Assembly (NCBI GenBank): GCA_046705645.1
Contig: JBJKQE010000198.1
Coordinates: 1-59,920 of the forward strand
DNA length: 59,920 nucleotides
Source of the DNA: FEN-1297 sp046705645
GTDB lineage: Bacteria; Bacteroidota; Ignavibacteria; Ignavibacteriales; Ignavibacteriaceae
Direction: 5' to 3'
How positions within the stretch are numbered: position 1 is the first letter of the stretch; every line of letters starts with the position of its first letter. Position numbers and translations under genes: made by a program. This document shows positions 1 to 7,510 of the stretch, piece after piece. The notes below the pieces were generated by a model. It was not told where the DNA came from and made no database searches. It saw only the letters and a list, made by a program, of their open reading frames with translations.

Positions 1-1434
1 GGATTAATGAATACCGATTCCGAAATAAGTCTAAATGCCAGTCTTGCACCAAAAATTATGTCTCCGGGCCAGGCAGGATTTTTTTCTCACTCGGCAGCAT
101 TAGGTTTGGTAATCTTAGAATATGCAATGGAAAAAGGAATCGGCTTTACAACTTTTGTATCTGCCGGAAATAGAGCCGATGTATCTGGAAATGATCTCCT
201 GCAATATTGGGAAGAAGATCTTAATACAAAAATGGCAATTCTCTATCTTGAAACTTTCGGAAACCCAAGACGTTTTGTTAGAATAACCAGGAGAATGACT
301 TATAAAAAGCCAATACTTTGTGTTAAAAGTGCCAGAAGTTCCGTCGGGAGAAAAACCGTCGAAGCAAAAAGCGGTGCTCATGCCGGAGGAGTTCAGGAAG
401 TTGAAGCTTTATTCCAGCAAACCGGAATAATATTAGCTCCGACATTAGAAGATCTGTTTGACGTAGCTCTTGTTCTTGCAAATCAACCTTTACCAAGAGG
501 TAATAATGTAAGCATAATAGCAAATTCCGCAGGTATGGCAACACTCTTTGCAGATGCATGTGAAATGAATTATTTAAATATTGCAGGACCGGGCGTTATT
601 GATTTAGGTGCATTTACTTCACCCGAAATGTACGAGTTTACTATAAAGGATGCACTATTGAATGAAAGTGTTGACTCTCTATTAGTAGGCTTTGCATGTG
701 TAGGGAATTGCAGCGCTGATAAAATTGCCCAAGCTATTCGAAGAGGGGTTGATGCAGTGGAAGAAAAAACCGGGATGGAAAAGCCGGTATTACTTTGTTT
801 GATGGGTACAACAGGTGCAATATCTTTAGTTAACGAGTCTAACAATAAAAACAGCAGACACAAATTTCCGGCATTTCGTTTTCCTGAATTAGCTGTGAAT
901 GCACTTAGCAGGATTGTCCGTTACGTGGAATTTAAAAAGCAGCCGCTCGGTAAATTAATTTGGTATGAAGACGTTCATGCAGGTGAAGCGCGTCAGCTGA
1001 TTCAAAATATTATTTCAAAAACACCCGGCTCGCAGCAAATAATAGATCTTGATAAAAATTCCTCAATTGAATTATTAAAACTATTTGGAATCGGATATTC
1101 AGAAGTCGAAATAAAAGATACACCAATCTATACAATCAAAGTTAGACCGGACCCGTTGTTCGGGCCGGTAATTGAAATTATTATTTCAGAATCCCATACT
1201 GTTTTAAGAATTACCCCGTTAACAGATAGAGATATTGAAGAAATAATTCAAGAAATTCACATTGAAAAAAGCAGCGGAATATACCAGATACTTGGAAGAA
1301 TATCTCAAATGATTGAGGAAATACCCTGGCTCTGGAGCTTCGAGGCTAAAGCTGTTTTAGGAGATAAACCTAATCTAATATCTAGTTTGATTGTATATAT
1401 AAAAGCAGGCGGTGCGGAAAGACCGTCTTATTAA
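1..1434 (+). CDS. Pat-like acyl-CoA synthetase (NDP-forming)-type protein, 5' partial
   Basis: The reading frame is open to the window edge. The first ATG (base 7) lies inside a conserved segment of the family (GxMNTD...LNAS.AP), so the N-terminus is missing and upstream sequence should hold a CoA-binding domain and possibly a GNAT domain. Visible residues from about 15 to 330 match the succinyl-CoA-ligase-like domain of ADP-forming acetyl-CoA synthetases and of Pat protein acetyltransferases. The usual catalytic SHTG motif reads AKSG (about residues 120-123), with Lys in place of His. The C-terminal ATP-grasp part is reduced to roughly 150 residues. These losses suit a Pat-type regulatory acetyltransferase better than an active ligase. 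The next two genes are AcuB- and AcuC-like, so a role in acetylation control of acetyl-CoA synthetase is inferred. The GNAT domain itself cannot be seen. Confidence 0.72.
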   Translation, partial: GLMNTDSEISLNASLAPKIMSPGQAGFFSHSAALGLVILEYAMEKGIGFTTFVSAGNRADVSGNDLLQYWEEDLNTKMAILYLETFGNPRRFVRITRRMTYKKPILCVKSARSSVGRKTVEAKSGAHAGGVQEVEALFQQTGIILAPTLEDLFDVALVLANQPLPRGNNVSIIANSAGMATLFADACEMNYLNIAGPGVIDLGAFTSPEMYEFTIKDALLNESVDSLLVGFACVGNCSADKIAQAIRRGVDAVEEKTGMEKPVLLCLMGTTGAISLVNESNNKNSRHKFPAFRFPELAVNALSRIVRYVEFKKQPLGKLIWYEDVHAGEARQLIQNIISKTPGSQQIIDLDKNSSIELLKLFGIGYSEVEIKDTPIYTIKVRPDPLFGPVIEIIISESHTVLRITPLTDRDIEEIIQEIHIEKSSGIYQILGRISQMIEEIPWLWSFEAKAVLGDKPNLISSLIVYIKAGGAERPSY

Positions 1435-1457
1435 TTTTATTAAATCGGGAAAACTCT

Positions 1458-2087
1458 ATGTTAATACAAGAAGTAATGAATAAAAATATTATCACAATTT
1501 CTTCCGATACAAAATTAAAAGATGCATTTGAGCTAATGAACTTAAAAAGTATCCGTCATTTACCTGTCGTTGACGGCGGTAAACTTGTTGGAGTTGTAAC
1601 CGACAGGGACCTTCGCCTGGCAACAAGCAGACTGGCAAAAAAATCTTTTGATCCCGAAACAGCAGTAAAAGAGATCATGAGTCACCCGGTTCAATTTACT
1701 CATCCGTCTGATCCGATTGAAATAGCTACTCAAATAATGCGGGAATTTAAAATCGGATGCATGCCGGTAGTAGAAAATTCTCAATTAGTAGGTATTGTAA
1801 CCATTACAGACTTACTTGATGCTTTATTATTATTAACCGGAATTCATCAGCCTTCGGGACGACTTGATGTCCGGCTTTCTAATAAGACCGGAGAATTAGC
1901 AAGGTTGACCGCTATTATTGCCGAAAGAAAAGTAAATGTTCATTCAATTCTAACTTATCCTGAAAAAGACAGATCGGTTAGATTGGTACTAAGAGTAGGA
2001 ACAATTGAAATTAAATCGCTTGCCGAAGCTTTATGCAACGCAGGATTTCAAGTAATTTGGCCGGTTCATATTGCATGTGTCAATTGA
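1458..2087 (+). CDS. acuB: AcuB-like CBS-ACT domain protein
   Basis: A 209-residue protein with two CBS motifs (about residues 5-60 and 70-125), the first containing SIRHLPVVDGGKLVGVVTDR and the second GCMPVVENSQLVGIVTITD. A C-terminal ACT domain (about 135-205, starting GRLDVRLSNKTGELARL) follows. CBS pairs bind adenine nucleotides and ACT domains bind small ligands, so this is probably a cytosolic energy or metabolite sensor. It begins 24 bases after the Pat-like gene and its end overlaps the AcuC-like gene, which suggests one operon. The order acetyltransferase-like, CBS-ACT, deacetylase matches Bacillus acuABC. AcuB itself has no firmly known biochemical activity. Confidence 0.85.
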   Translation: MLIQEVMNKNIITISSDTKLKDAFELMNLKSIRHLPVVDGGKLVGVVTDRDLRLATSRLAKKSFDPETAVKEIMSHPVQFTHPSDPIEIATQIMREFKIGCMPVVENSQLVGIVTITDLLDALLLLTGIHQPSGRLDVRLSNKTGELARLTAIIAERKVNVHSILTYPEKDRSVRLVLRVGTIEIKSLAEALCNAGFQVIWPVHIACVN

Positions 2088-3211
2088 TTTATCATCCCGA
2101 TTATACAAAATACAATTTAGGCATGGAACATCCTTTCGACCCAAGGCGTGCCGAAATGGTCCTGGATTTATTAACAGAACTCGGTTGTCTTAAACAAACC
2201 ATAATAAAACCTGAACTTTTAAGTGTTAAGGACTTATTAGAAGTTCATGATCCTGAATATATTAATGCAATAGAAACTGTAAGTAAAGAAAAAACCTTTT
2301 CTAATATTGAGGATTACGGATTGGGAACTTTAGATAATCCAATAGTGCCGGGTATGGCCGAAGCAGCTCGATTACAAGCTGGGGGAACTGTTTTAGGCGC
2401 TGAACTCATTGTTCAAAATAAGGCAAACAAAGTATTACAATTAGGCGGTGGATTTCATCATGCTAGAGCAGGCATGGCCGAAGGATTTTGTTTATACAAT
2501 GATCTTGCTCTGGCGATTCGAAAAATGACTAAGAACGGATGGCATGTTGTTTATCTGGATTTGGATGTTCATCATGGGGACGGCGTACAAGAAATTTTTT
2601 ATTCTGATGAAAATGTAATGACAATATCATTTCATGAATCAGGAGAATATTTGTTTCCGGGTACGGGGTGGATTTACGAATTGGGTAAAGGGATGGGAAG
2701 ATCTTTAAAATTGAACCTGCCTTTAGAACCATTTACTGAAGGTAATTCATATCTTGAAGTTTTTAACGGCGTTGTTCCGGATGCATTAGCCTGGTTCAGA
2801 CCGGATGCATTAGTTGTACAAGCCGGGGCAGATGCACATTATTCTGATCCGTTAGCGGATCTTATGTTAACTACTCAGGATTTTGAAAAAATCTACCGGC
2901 GAGTTATAGAATTAACCGATAAGTTTTGTAAAGGGAAAATTTTATTTACCTTCGGCGGAGGTTATTCGCTGACTGCAACTCCAAGAATATGGACAATATT
3001 GTATTTCCTTCTTTTTAATCTGGAATTGCCTGTTGAACTTCCTGAAAATTGGAGGAAACGATGGGAAAATAAAATCGGCAAAAAACTCCCGCAGTTTCTA
3101 CATGATCTTAATCCCGCATTTGATGCTATTCTCAAAAAACTTGAAATTGAAAATCACAATAGGGAATTAATTCAACGGGTAAAGGACATTGTGGCCCCGG
3201 ATTGGATATAA
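2075..3211 (+). CDS. acuC: AcuC-type class I histone deacetylase family protein
   Basis: A zinc-dependent deacetylase of the arginase/HDAC fold, expected to remove acetyl groups from lysines of acetyl-CoA synthetase or other enzymes. The metal and catalytic motifs are visible: GGGFHHA with the paired histidines, DLDVHHGDGVQ with the zinc ligands, and FGGGYS with the catalytic tyrosine. An earlier in-frame ATG at 2033 exists. The ATG at 2075 is preferred because it gives the family N-terminus MCQLIYHPDYTKYNLG and only a 13-base overlap with the CBS-ACT gene. The protein is then 378 residues, the normal length. Substrate cannot be read from sequence; acetoin-type deacetylases or other AcuC-like enzymes are alternatives. 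Confidence 0.88.
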   Translation: MCQLIYHPDYTKYNLGMEHPFDPRRAEMVLDLLTELGCLKQTIIKPELLSVKDLLEVHDPEYINAIETVSKEKTFSNIEDYGLGTLDNPIVPGMAEAARLQAGGTVLGAELIVQNKANKVLQLGGGFHHARAGMAEGFCLYNDLALAIRKMTKNGWHVVYLDLDVHHGDGVQEIFYSDENVMTISFHESGEYLFPGTGWIYELGKGMGRSLKLNLPLEPFTEGNSYLEVFNGVVPDALAWFRPDALVVQAGADAHYSDPLADLMLTTQDFEKIYRRVIELTDKFCKGKILFTFGGGYSLTATPRIWTILYFLLFNLELPVELPENWRKRWENKIGKKLPQFLHDLNPAFDAILKKLEIENHNRELIQRVKDIVAPDWI

Positions 3212-3334
3212 AGATCTAAATTTTTTATTCGAATAAAGTAAAAGGTAATTTAAATTACTTTACTTTAAATATTTAGAATTTATAACAGCCGCTAAGAAAT
3301 TAATAATTGCAGCAAATTTTATTTAAATTATAAA

Positions 3335-3354
3335 GCCCGGATTTTCATCCAGGC
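3335..3354 (-). terminator. Stem-loop between convergent acuC-like and RRM genes
   Basis: GCCCGGA and TCCAGGC form a 7-bp stem with one mismatch around a 6-base loop. On the minus strand the stem is followed by a T-rich tract (TTTATAATTT), so it most likely ends transcription of the RRM gene. It lies between two convergent genes and may serve both. Confidence 0.5.
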
Positions 3355-3372
3355 ATTATTATAAAATTATAA

Positions 3373-3723
3373 TTACCAATTTCTTCTTCCACCGCCGCCG
3401 CTGCTGCCGCCACGGTTTCCACCGCCGGTCCTGCCTCCTCCTCTGCTTCCACCTCTTCCGCCGCCGCCGCCTCTTCTATCATTTCTTGGCCTGGCTTCAT
3501 TGACCACAATTTTTTTACCCTTTAATTCCTTAGTATTCAATTCATTTATTGCTTTTTGAGCTTCGCTTATTCCCGGCATTTCAACAAAAGCAAATCCTTT
3601 GGACTCGCCCGAAAATAAATCTTTAATGATTTTTATACTACGCACATTGCCAAATTCGGAAAAAATGTTTTGCAAGTCTTCATCAGTAACATCCTTTGAA
3701 AGATTGCCAACGTAAATGTTCAT
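3373..3723 (-). CDS. RRM-type RNA-binding protein with glycine-rich tail
   Basis: A small RNA chaperone-like protein. It has one RNA-recognition motif (residues 1-80) with RNP2 (IYVGNLS) and RNP1 (KGFAFVEM), then about 30 residues of Gly/Arg/Ser repeats. This is the architecture of cyanobacterial Rbp proteins and similar bacterial RRM proteins, often cold-inducible. The frame can be extended 25 codons upstream, but the ATG at 3723 is chosen because it starts directly at the RRM (MNIYVGNLS) and follows an AAAGGA-like ribosome site. The length is 116 residues. The CCG-rich DNA at 3375-3480 is simply the codons of the Gly-rich tail. It appears monocistronic. Confidence 0.9.
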   Translation of the reverse strand: MNIYVGNLSKDVTDEDLQNIFSEFGNVRSIKIIKDLFSGESKGFAFVEMPGISEAQKAINELNTKELKGKKIVVNEARPRNDRRGGGGGRGGSRGGGRTGGGNRGGSSGGGGRRNW

Positions 3724-4454
3724 TTTCTTATTCCTTTTATTATTAGATATATGTTGTTTAATTAAAATTACTTGATAGGATATACCGAAAAAGTGCAATT
3801 ATGTGGTGTATAATCAAGTTGAATAAAAATTAAATAAAAATTACTTTAATTGAGGATTATTAATGCTGCCGGAAAACTTTCTTTCCTATTTGGAAGGCAG
3901 CCAAAATCTTCTCGATAACGTTAAGAATTCCGCCTTATTAAATAATTATTTTAATATTTCTTTAGTTTTATATTGATTTAAAATGGTTTAAGCAGGTTAA
4001 AAAATATAAATGTTGATAAAGTTAAGTAAATATATCAGTTTTTTATTTAAAATACTTTATTTTGTCAATAGTATAAGAACAAAAAAATGATGAATCAAGA
4101 ATAAATAAGCAATTAAAAATTTTAACGATTTAACAAATCCGCAAGAAAAGCGATTCTATATAAAAGCTTTAAATACTTTATGTAAAGCTAAGTAATTTTA
4201 TTACTGAATACAAACATTTTTATATTCCGGTATTTTATTTTCTTTAATTATACTGATAGGATAATATTTCCTTATTTAAAAAATACTCATATTTCGAATA
4301 TTTTATTTTATAATTATTGCAAAAGTCTGATATATATAAACGAGTTTATTAATATGCTTTTCAAGAATAAAATATAAGCCGTCTACCAATTGGTAGACAG
4401 TTTATAAGTTAGGAATCTATTTCTAACAGCCGATTAATTAAACTAAATTTTAGC
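3724..4454. other. Long AT-rich intergenic region with one possible small ORF
   Basis: This 731-base stretch is strongly AT-rich and has no long ORF. A 37-codon plus-strand ORF (3863-3976, starting MLPENFLSYLEG) has a GAGG sequence 7 bases upstream and a slightly GC-richer first half; it may be a small protein or chance. A perfect 18-bp palindrome is listed separately. Nothing else recognised. Confidence 0.4.
4381..4398. promoter_or_regulatory. Perfect 18-bp palindrome, possible operator
   Basis: GTCTACCAA followed at once by TTGGTAGAC, a perfect dyad with no spacer, stands out in very AT-rich DNA. Its size and symmetry resemble operators of TetR-like dimeric repressors. It lies downstream of the flanking minus-strand gene, so what it would control is unclear. 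No T-run follows, so it is a poor terminator. Confidence 0.35.
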
Positions 4455-5651
4455 CTATTTCAACAATATTAATTTTTTGGTTTGATCAAAAGCGACCGAA
4501 TGATTTGAAGTTGAAAAAGTCCTTAAACTATAGAAATAAACTCCGCTGGAAAGCCTGGCGGCGTTGAAATTAATTGTATACCTACCTGCTTTTTCTGTAC
4601 CGTTTACCAGCGAAGCTACCTGTTCGCCTTGTATGTTATAAACTCTTAGAGTAACAAATGATTGTACAGGTAAATTATAACTTATGATGGTTGATGGATT
4701 AAAAGGATCGGGGTAATTCTGGGAAAGAGAAAATCCTTTTGGTAAACCTGAAGTTAGATTATTTCCATTGATACCTGTTATTGCTGCACTATCTATGGAA
4801 GTTTCTGCAACTGGCCAAACGCCCGGTGATGGAAAACTGACTCCTTTTGTACTTCCTCGTCTCATACTATCCGGGCCAAACTCATACAACGGCCATCCTT
4901 TATACGTAAGTTGTTTTCGTCCGTATACGTTAATCATTCCGAAATAGCTGCTATCCACGCCAGGCGGTATAGCTTGAAGACTGTCTTCATAAATAGCCCA
5001 CAAGGAATTATTGCTGAAATCTGATTTTGTAAAATTGTTTTTGTTAAATGTGTCTTTTGTAAAATAATAAAGTGTCCTTCCATATGCATCGACAAAATAT
5101 TGAATTGTTTCCTTTCCCGGCTGGTAATTACTGTTATAATCTATACCGTCTTCTCCGACAAGCTGGTTGTCCATCAACATTATAGTATAATTAGGTTTAG
5201 CTAAAAACCATATACCCTTAATACCTTCTCCATTAACTTCACCGGCAGCAGTGTCCCCGGAATAATAATATAACGGCCAGCCTTTATACGTAATTTGAAG
5301 GGTACTGTCCGGCCTGGTTATTTTACCAAAATCTTTAGGATTAAGACCGGAACCAAATGTAAGACTATCTGCATAAAAAGACGGCCAGATAATTGTACAA
5401 CCATCCGTACATGCCGAAGTAACAGTATCTTTATCATTTGAAAAGAAGTACAAAGATCTTCCTGTACCGTCTGTAAGAATCTCTCCGTACTTTGGATCAT
5501 TGGTCAATTTTATTTTTGTTATGGAATTTGTTTGTTTAGTCGAGGTTATATTATTATTTGCATTGGGCGGCGAGGCTAAGATTAATCCGGAATATGCTGG
5601 AATTCCGAATAAATAAATAATTGAAAATATTAAATACGATTTTTTAGACAT
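4455..5651 (-). CDS. Secreted Lipoprotein_15 (COG4315) repeat protein with T9SS sorting domain
   Basis: An exported protein of 398 residues. A signal peptide covers about residues 1-27. Two copies of the secreted repeat of unknown function (PF03640 type) follow, each with the pattern DGxGR(S/T)LY-F...W...TYKGWPLY: the first at about 50-155 and the second at about 180-285. A T9SS type A sorting domain (about 305-398) begins QNYPDPFNPST and ends SSGVYFYSL...KKLILLK. It should pass to the periplasm by Sec and to the surface or outside by T9SS, with the tail removed or anchored. The repeat family is of unknown function; redox or surface roles are only guesses. It appears monocistronic, with two more T9SS cargo genes upstream on the same strand. 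Confidence 0.85.
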   Translation of the reverse strand: MSKKSYLIFSIIYLFGIPAYSGLILASPPNANNNITSTKQTNSITKIKLTNDPKYGEILTDGTGRSLYFFSNDKDTVTSACTDGCTIIWPSFYADSLTFGSGLNPKDFGKITRPDSTLQITYKGWPLYYYSGDTAAGEVNGEGIKGIWFLAKPNYTIMLMDNQLVGEDGIDYNSNYQPGKETIQYFVDAYGRTLYYFTKDTFNKNNFTKSDFSNNSLWAIYEDSLQAIPPGVDSSYFGMINVYGRKQLTYKGWPLYEFGPDSMRRGSTKGVSFPSPGVWPVAETSIDSAAITGINGNNLTSGLPKGFSLSQNYPDPFNPSTIISYNLPVQSFVTLRVYNIQGEQVASLVNGTEKAGRYTINFNAARLSSGVYFYSLRTFSTSNHSVAFDQTKKLILLK

Positions 5652-6116
5652 AATTTCTCCTCGTAATTAATTTTCCGGCTAAAAAGATTATACCGAACCG
5701 AGTTTTATTTAAAAGAAAAGATCCGCATTCAAAGGTTATTAAAAGGGGCAGGAGAAAATGAATATTAGTTTATGGACCGAACCTGTAAATTTTTTTCATC
5801 TTTAAATAATTAATATTCCTTTGTATCTCACTGTCAAAATTTAATATGATGTATTGAATAATTTATAAGCTTAATTACATGTGGGTGTAATCTTAAGCTA
5901 TAATAAAATAATTAATATTGATTAAAAACAATCCTGTGATGTAAAGGACAAAGTAATGGAAAGCATCTGTTGACAAATACTATATTGCATCAAGTTGAGC
6001 GGTTTTAACTAAAAGCTTCATTTAGAAGGAGTTTTATCACTAGAATTTGTAAGGAGACTTGGCAGGTTCTCAAACTCTTGGTTCATCAAATTGGAGCAGT
6101 TCAGGCTTAGCTGGTT
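5652..6116. other. AT-rich intergenic region
   Basis: No ORF of useful length, repeat or RNA gene is recognised in these 465 bases between two minus-strand T9SS cargo genes. The promoter of the Lipoprotein_15 gene should lie within roughly the first 150 bases. Confidence 0.5.
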
Positions 6117-7382
6117 TCACTTTAATATCGTCATTTTCTTTGTACTAACAAAACTTCCGGATCTTAATTGATAAAAATATACTCCGCTTGTCACTTGCCG
6201 ATTGTTTATTGTAAATTCAACCGTATAATTTCCTGCATGTTTTTCTTCATTTACAAGTGTCGCTACTTCTCTTCCAAGAATATCAAATACCTTTATACTC
6301 ACAAATTGACTACTGCTTATTGTGTATCGAATATTTGTGCTTGGATTAAATGGATTAGGATAATTCTGCATTAATCTAAAACTTAACGGAAGATCATTGT
6401 TTGATTTATTATTAATTCCAGTTACCATTGGTGCTGTAAGCATATAATTCCAAACCGGCTGATAAACTGCTGAATCGCCGTTCATTGGAGTTTCCGCATC
6501 AACAACTACACAATTATGATATTTTATCAAAGAATTACTATTGATTACCAGATTGCTTGTAAAAGCATGTCTTTCGAAGAAATTGCCGGAAAGAGTATCC
6601 ACGCTTAAGTAATTTCCAAAATTCAATAAGCCGAGCGTATCCCAGATAACCGGAGTTATATTTGTATAATTCCAAAGCAGCTCATCATTTCTATGAGTAA
6701 AAGCAAATTTTTTGATAGCAGGTGTTTCGGAATTCCATTGCAGCCAATCTGCAACTTTTAAATCTTTTGTACTCCAGTCCCCTCCCGAAGCAAAAAATAC
6801 GCCTCTATAAACCGGGTATAAATAAGCGATCATCGAGGCCATTCCCGCACCCTGCGAATGTCCGCTTACACAAACTTTACTCCAGTCGACACTATCTTGT
6901 GAAGTAAGGAATTGTCCCCAGTTTTGAGATGGATAAATATTTTTTAAATAATTAAGCAGCTTTATGGCTCTATTCATTATACAATGGGTAGAGTCCACAT
7001 CCACTTCGGATGAATAATCAATTCCATATAATATTTCTTTTCTTGCTAATCCCTGACAATCGGAATTTTGCCCGCTGCAAGTACTGGCAATGGTTCTATC
7101 ATTGTTATAACTTAAACCCACGGCATAATATCCAAGATTAGCTGCTGTTTTTAAAATTAAAGTATAATAGCGGGGTATAGCACCCGATCCCGGGAAAAAT
7201 AAGAACAGCTTATTTAATTGTTTAACGTTGTCGTTTACATAAATATAATCGGAATAATTATCCTGCGTAATTAAAGAATCTGTTGACGAAGGCAGAACGG
7301 TATACAATGTTTGCGTAAAGGACTTATTTGAAATAAAACAGAAAAAAATGAACGTTACTATAAAAGGTATTTTACTTTTCAT
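6117..7382 (-). CDS. Secreted alpha/beta hydrolase with T9SS sorting domain
   Basis: A 421-residue exported protein. A signal peptide (about 1-23) is followed by an alpha/beta-hydrolase domain (about 35-320). The nucleophile elbow reads GHSQGAG, and an FFPGSG segment suits the oxyanion strand. A T9SS type A sorting domain (about 335-421, QNYPNPFNPST ... KKMTILK) closes the protein. It resembles BPSS1187-like secreted hydrolases, but the substrate cannot be inferred. Its C-terminal domain is nearly the same as that of the carboxylesterase encoded just upstream, so the two share the export route and perhaps a duplicated tail. The 128-base gap between them leaves operon structure uncertain. Confidence 0.82.
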   Translation of the reverse strand: MKSKIPFIVTFIFFCFISNKSFTQTLYTVLPSSTDSLITQDNYSDYIYVNDNVKQLNKLFLFFPGSGAIPRYYTLILKTAANLGYYAVGLSYNNDRTIASTCSGQNSDCQGLARKEILYGIDYSSEVDVDSTHCIMNRAIKLLNYLKNIYPSQNWGQFLTSQDSVDWSKVCVSGHSQGAGMASMIAYLYPVYRGVFFASGGDWSTKDLKVADWLQWNSETPAIKKFAFTHRNDELLWNYTNITPVIWDTLGLLNFGNYLSVDTLSGNFFERHAFTSNLVINSNSLIKYHNCVVVDAETPMNGDSAVYQPVWNYMLTAPMVTGINNKSNNDLPLSFRLMQNYPNPFNPSTNIRYTISSSQFVSIKVFDILGREVATLVNEEKHAGNYTVEFTINNRQVTSGVYFYQLRSGSFVSTKKMTILK

Positions 7383-7510
7383 ATTTAACTAAACTAGGAT
7401 TTAATAAATTTTTAGTTGTTACTAAAGTATAAGAATACAAAAAAAATTATATATGCCGTATGTTAAACAAATCATTAAAAAGATATGTTTTATTTTAATC
7501 GAAATACATA

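Noticed and set aside
2033..2074. Earlier ATG as start of the AcuC-like gene
   Set aside because: It adds 14 residues unlike the family and a deeper overlap with the CBS-ACT gene; the ATG at 2075 fits the family N-terminus.
3375..3480. CCG-rich repeat as a DNA repeat element or CRISPR-like array
   Set aside because: It is the coding sequence of the Gly/Arg-rich tail of the RRM protein; units are irregular.
3724..3798. N-terminal extension of the RRM protein
   Set aside because: The extra 25 residues are not RRM-like and the internal ATG has a ribosome site and starts at the domain.
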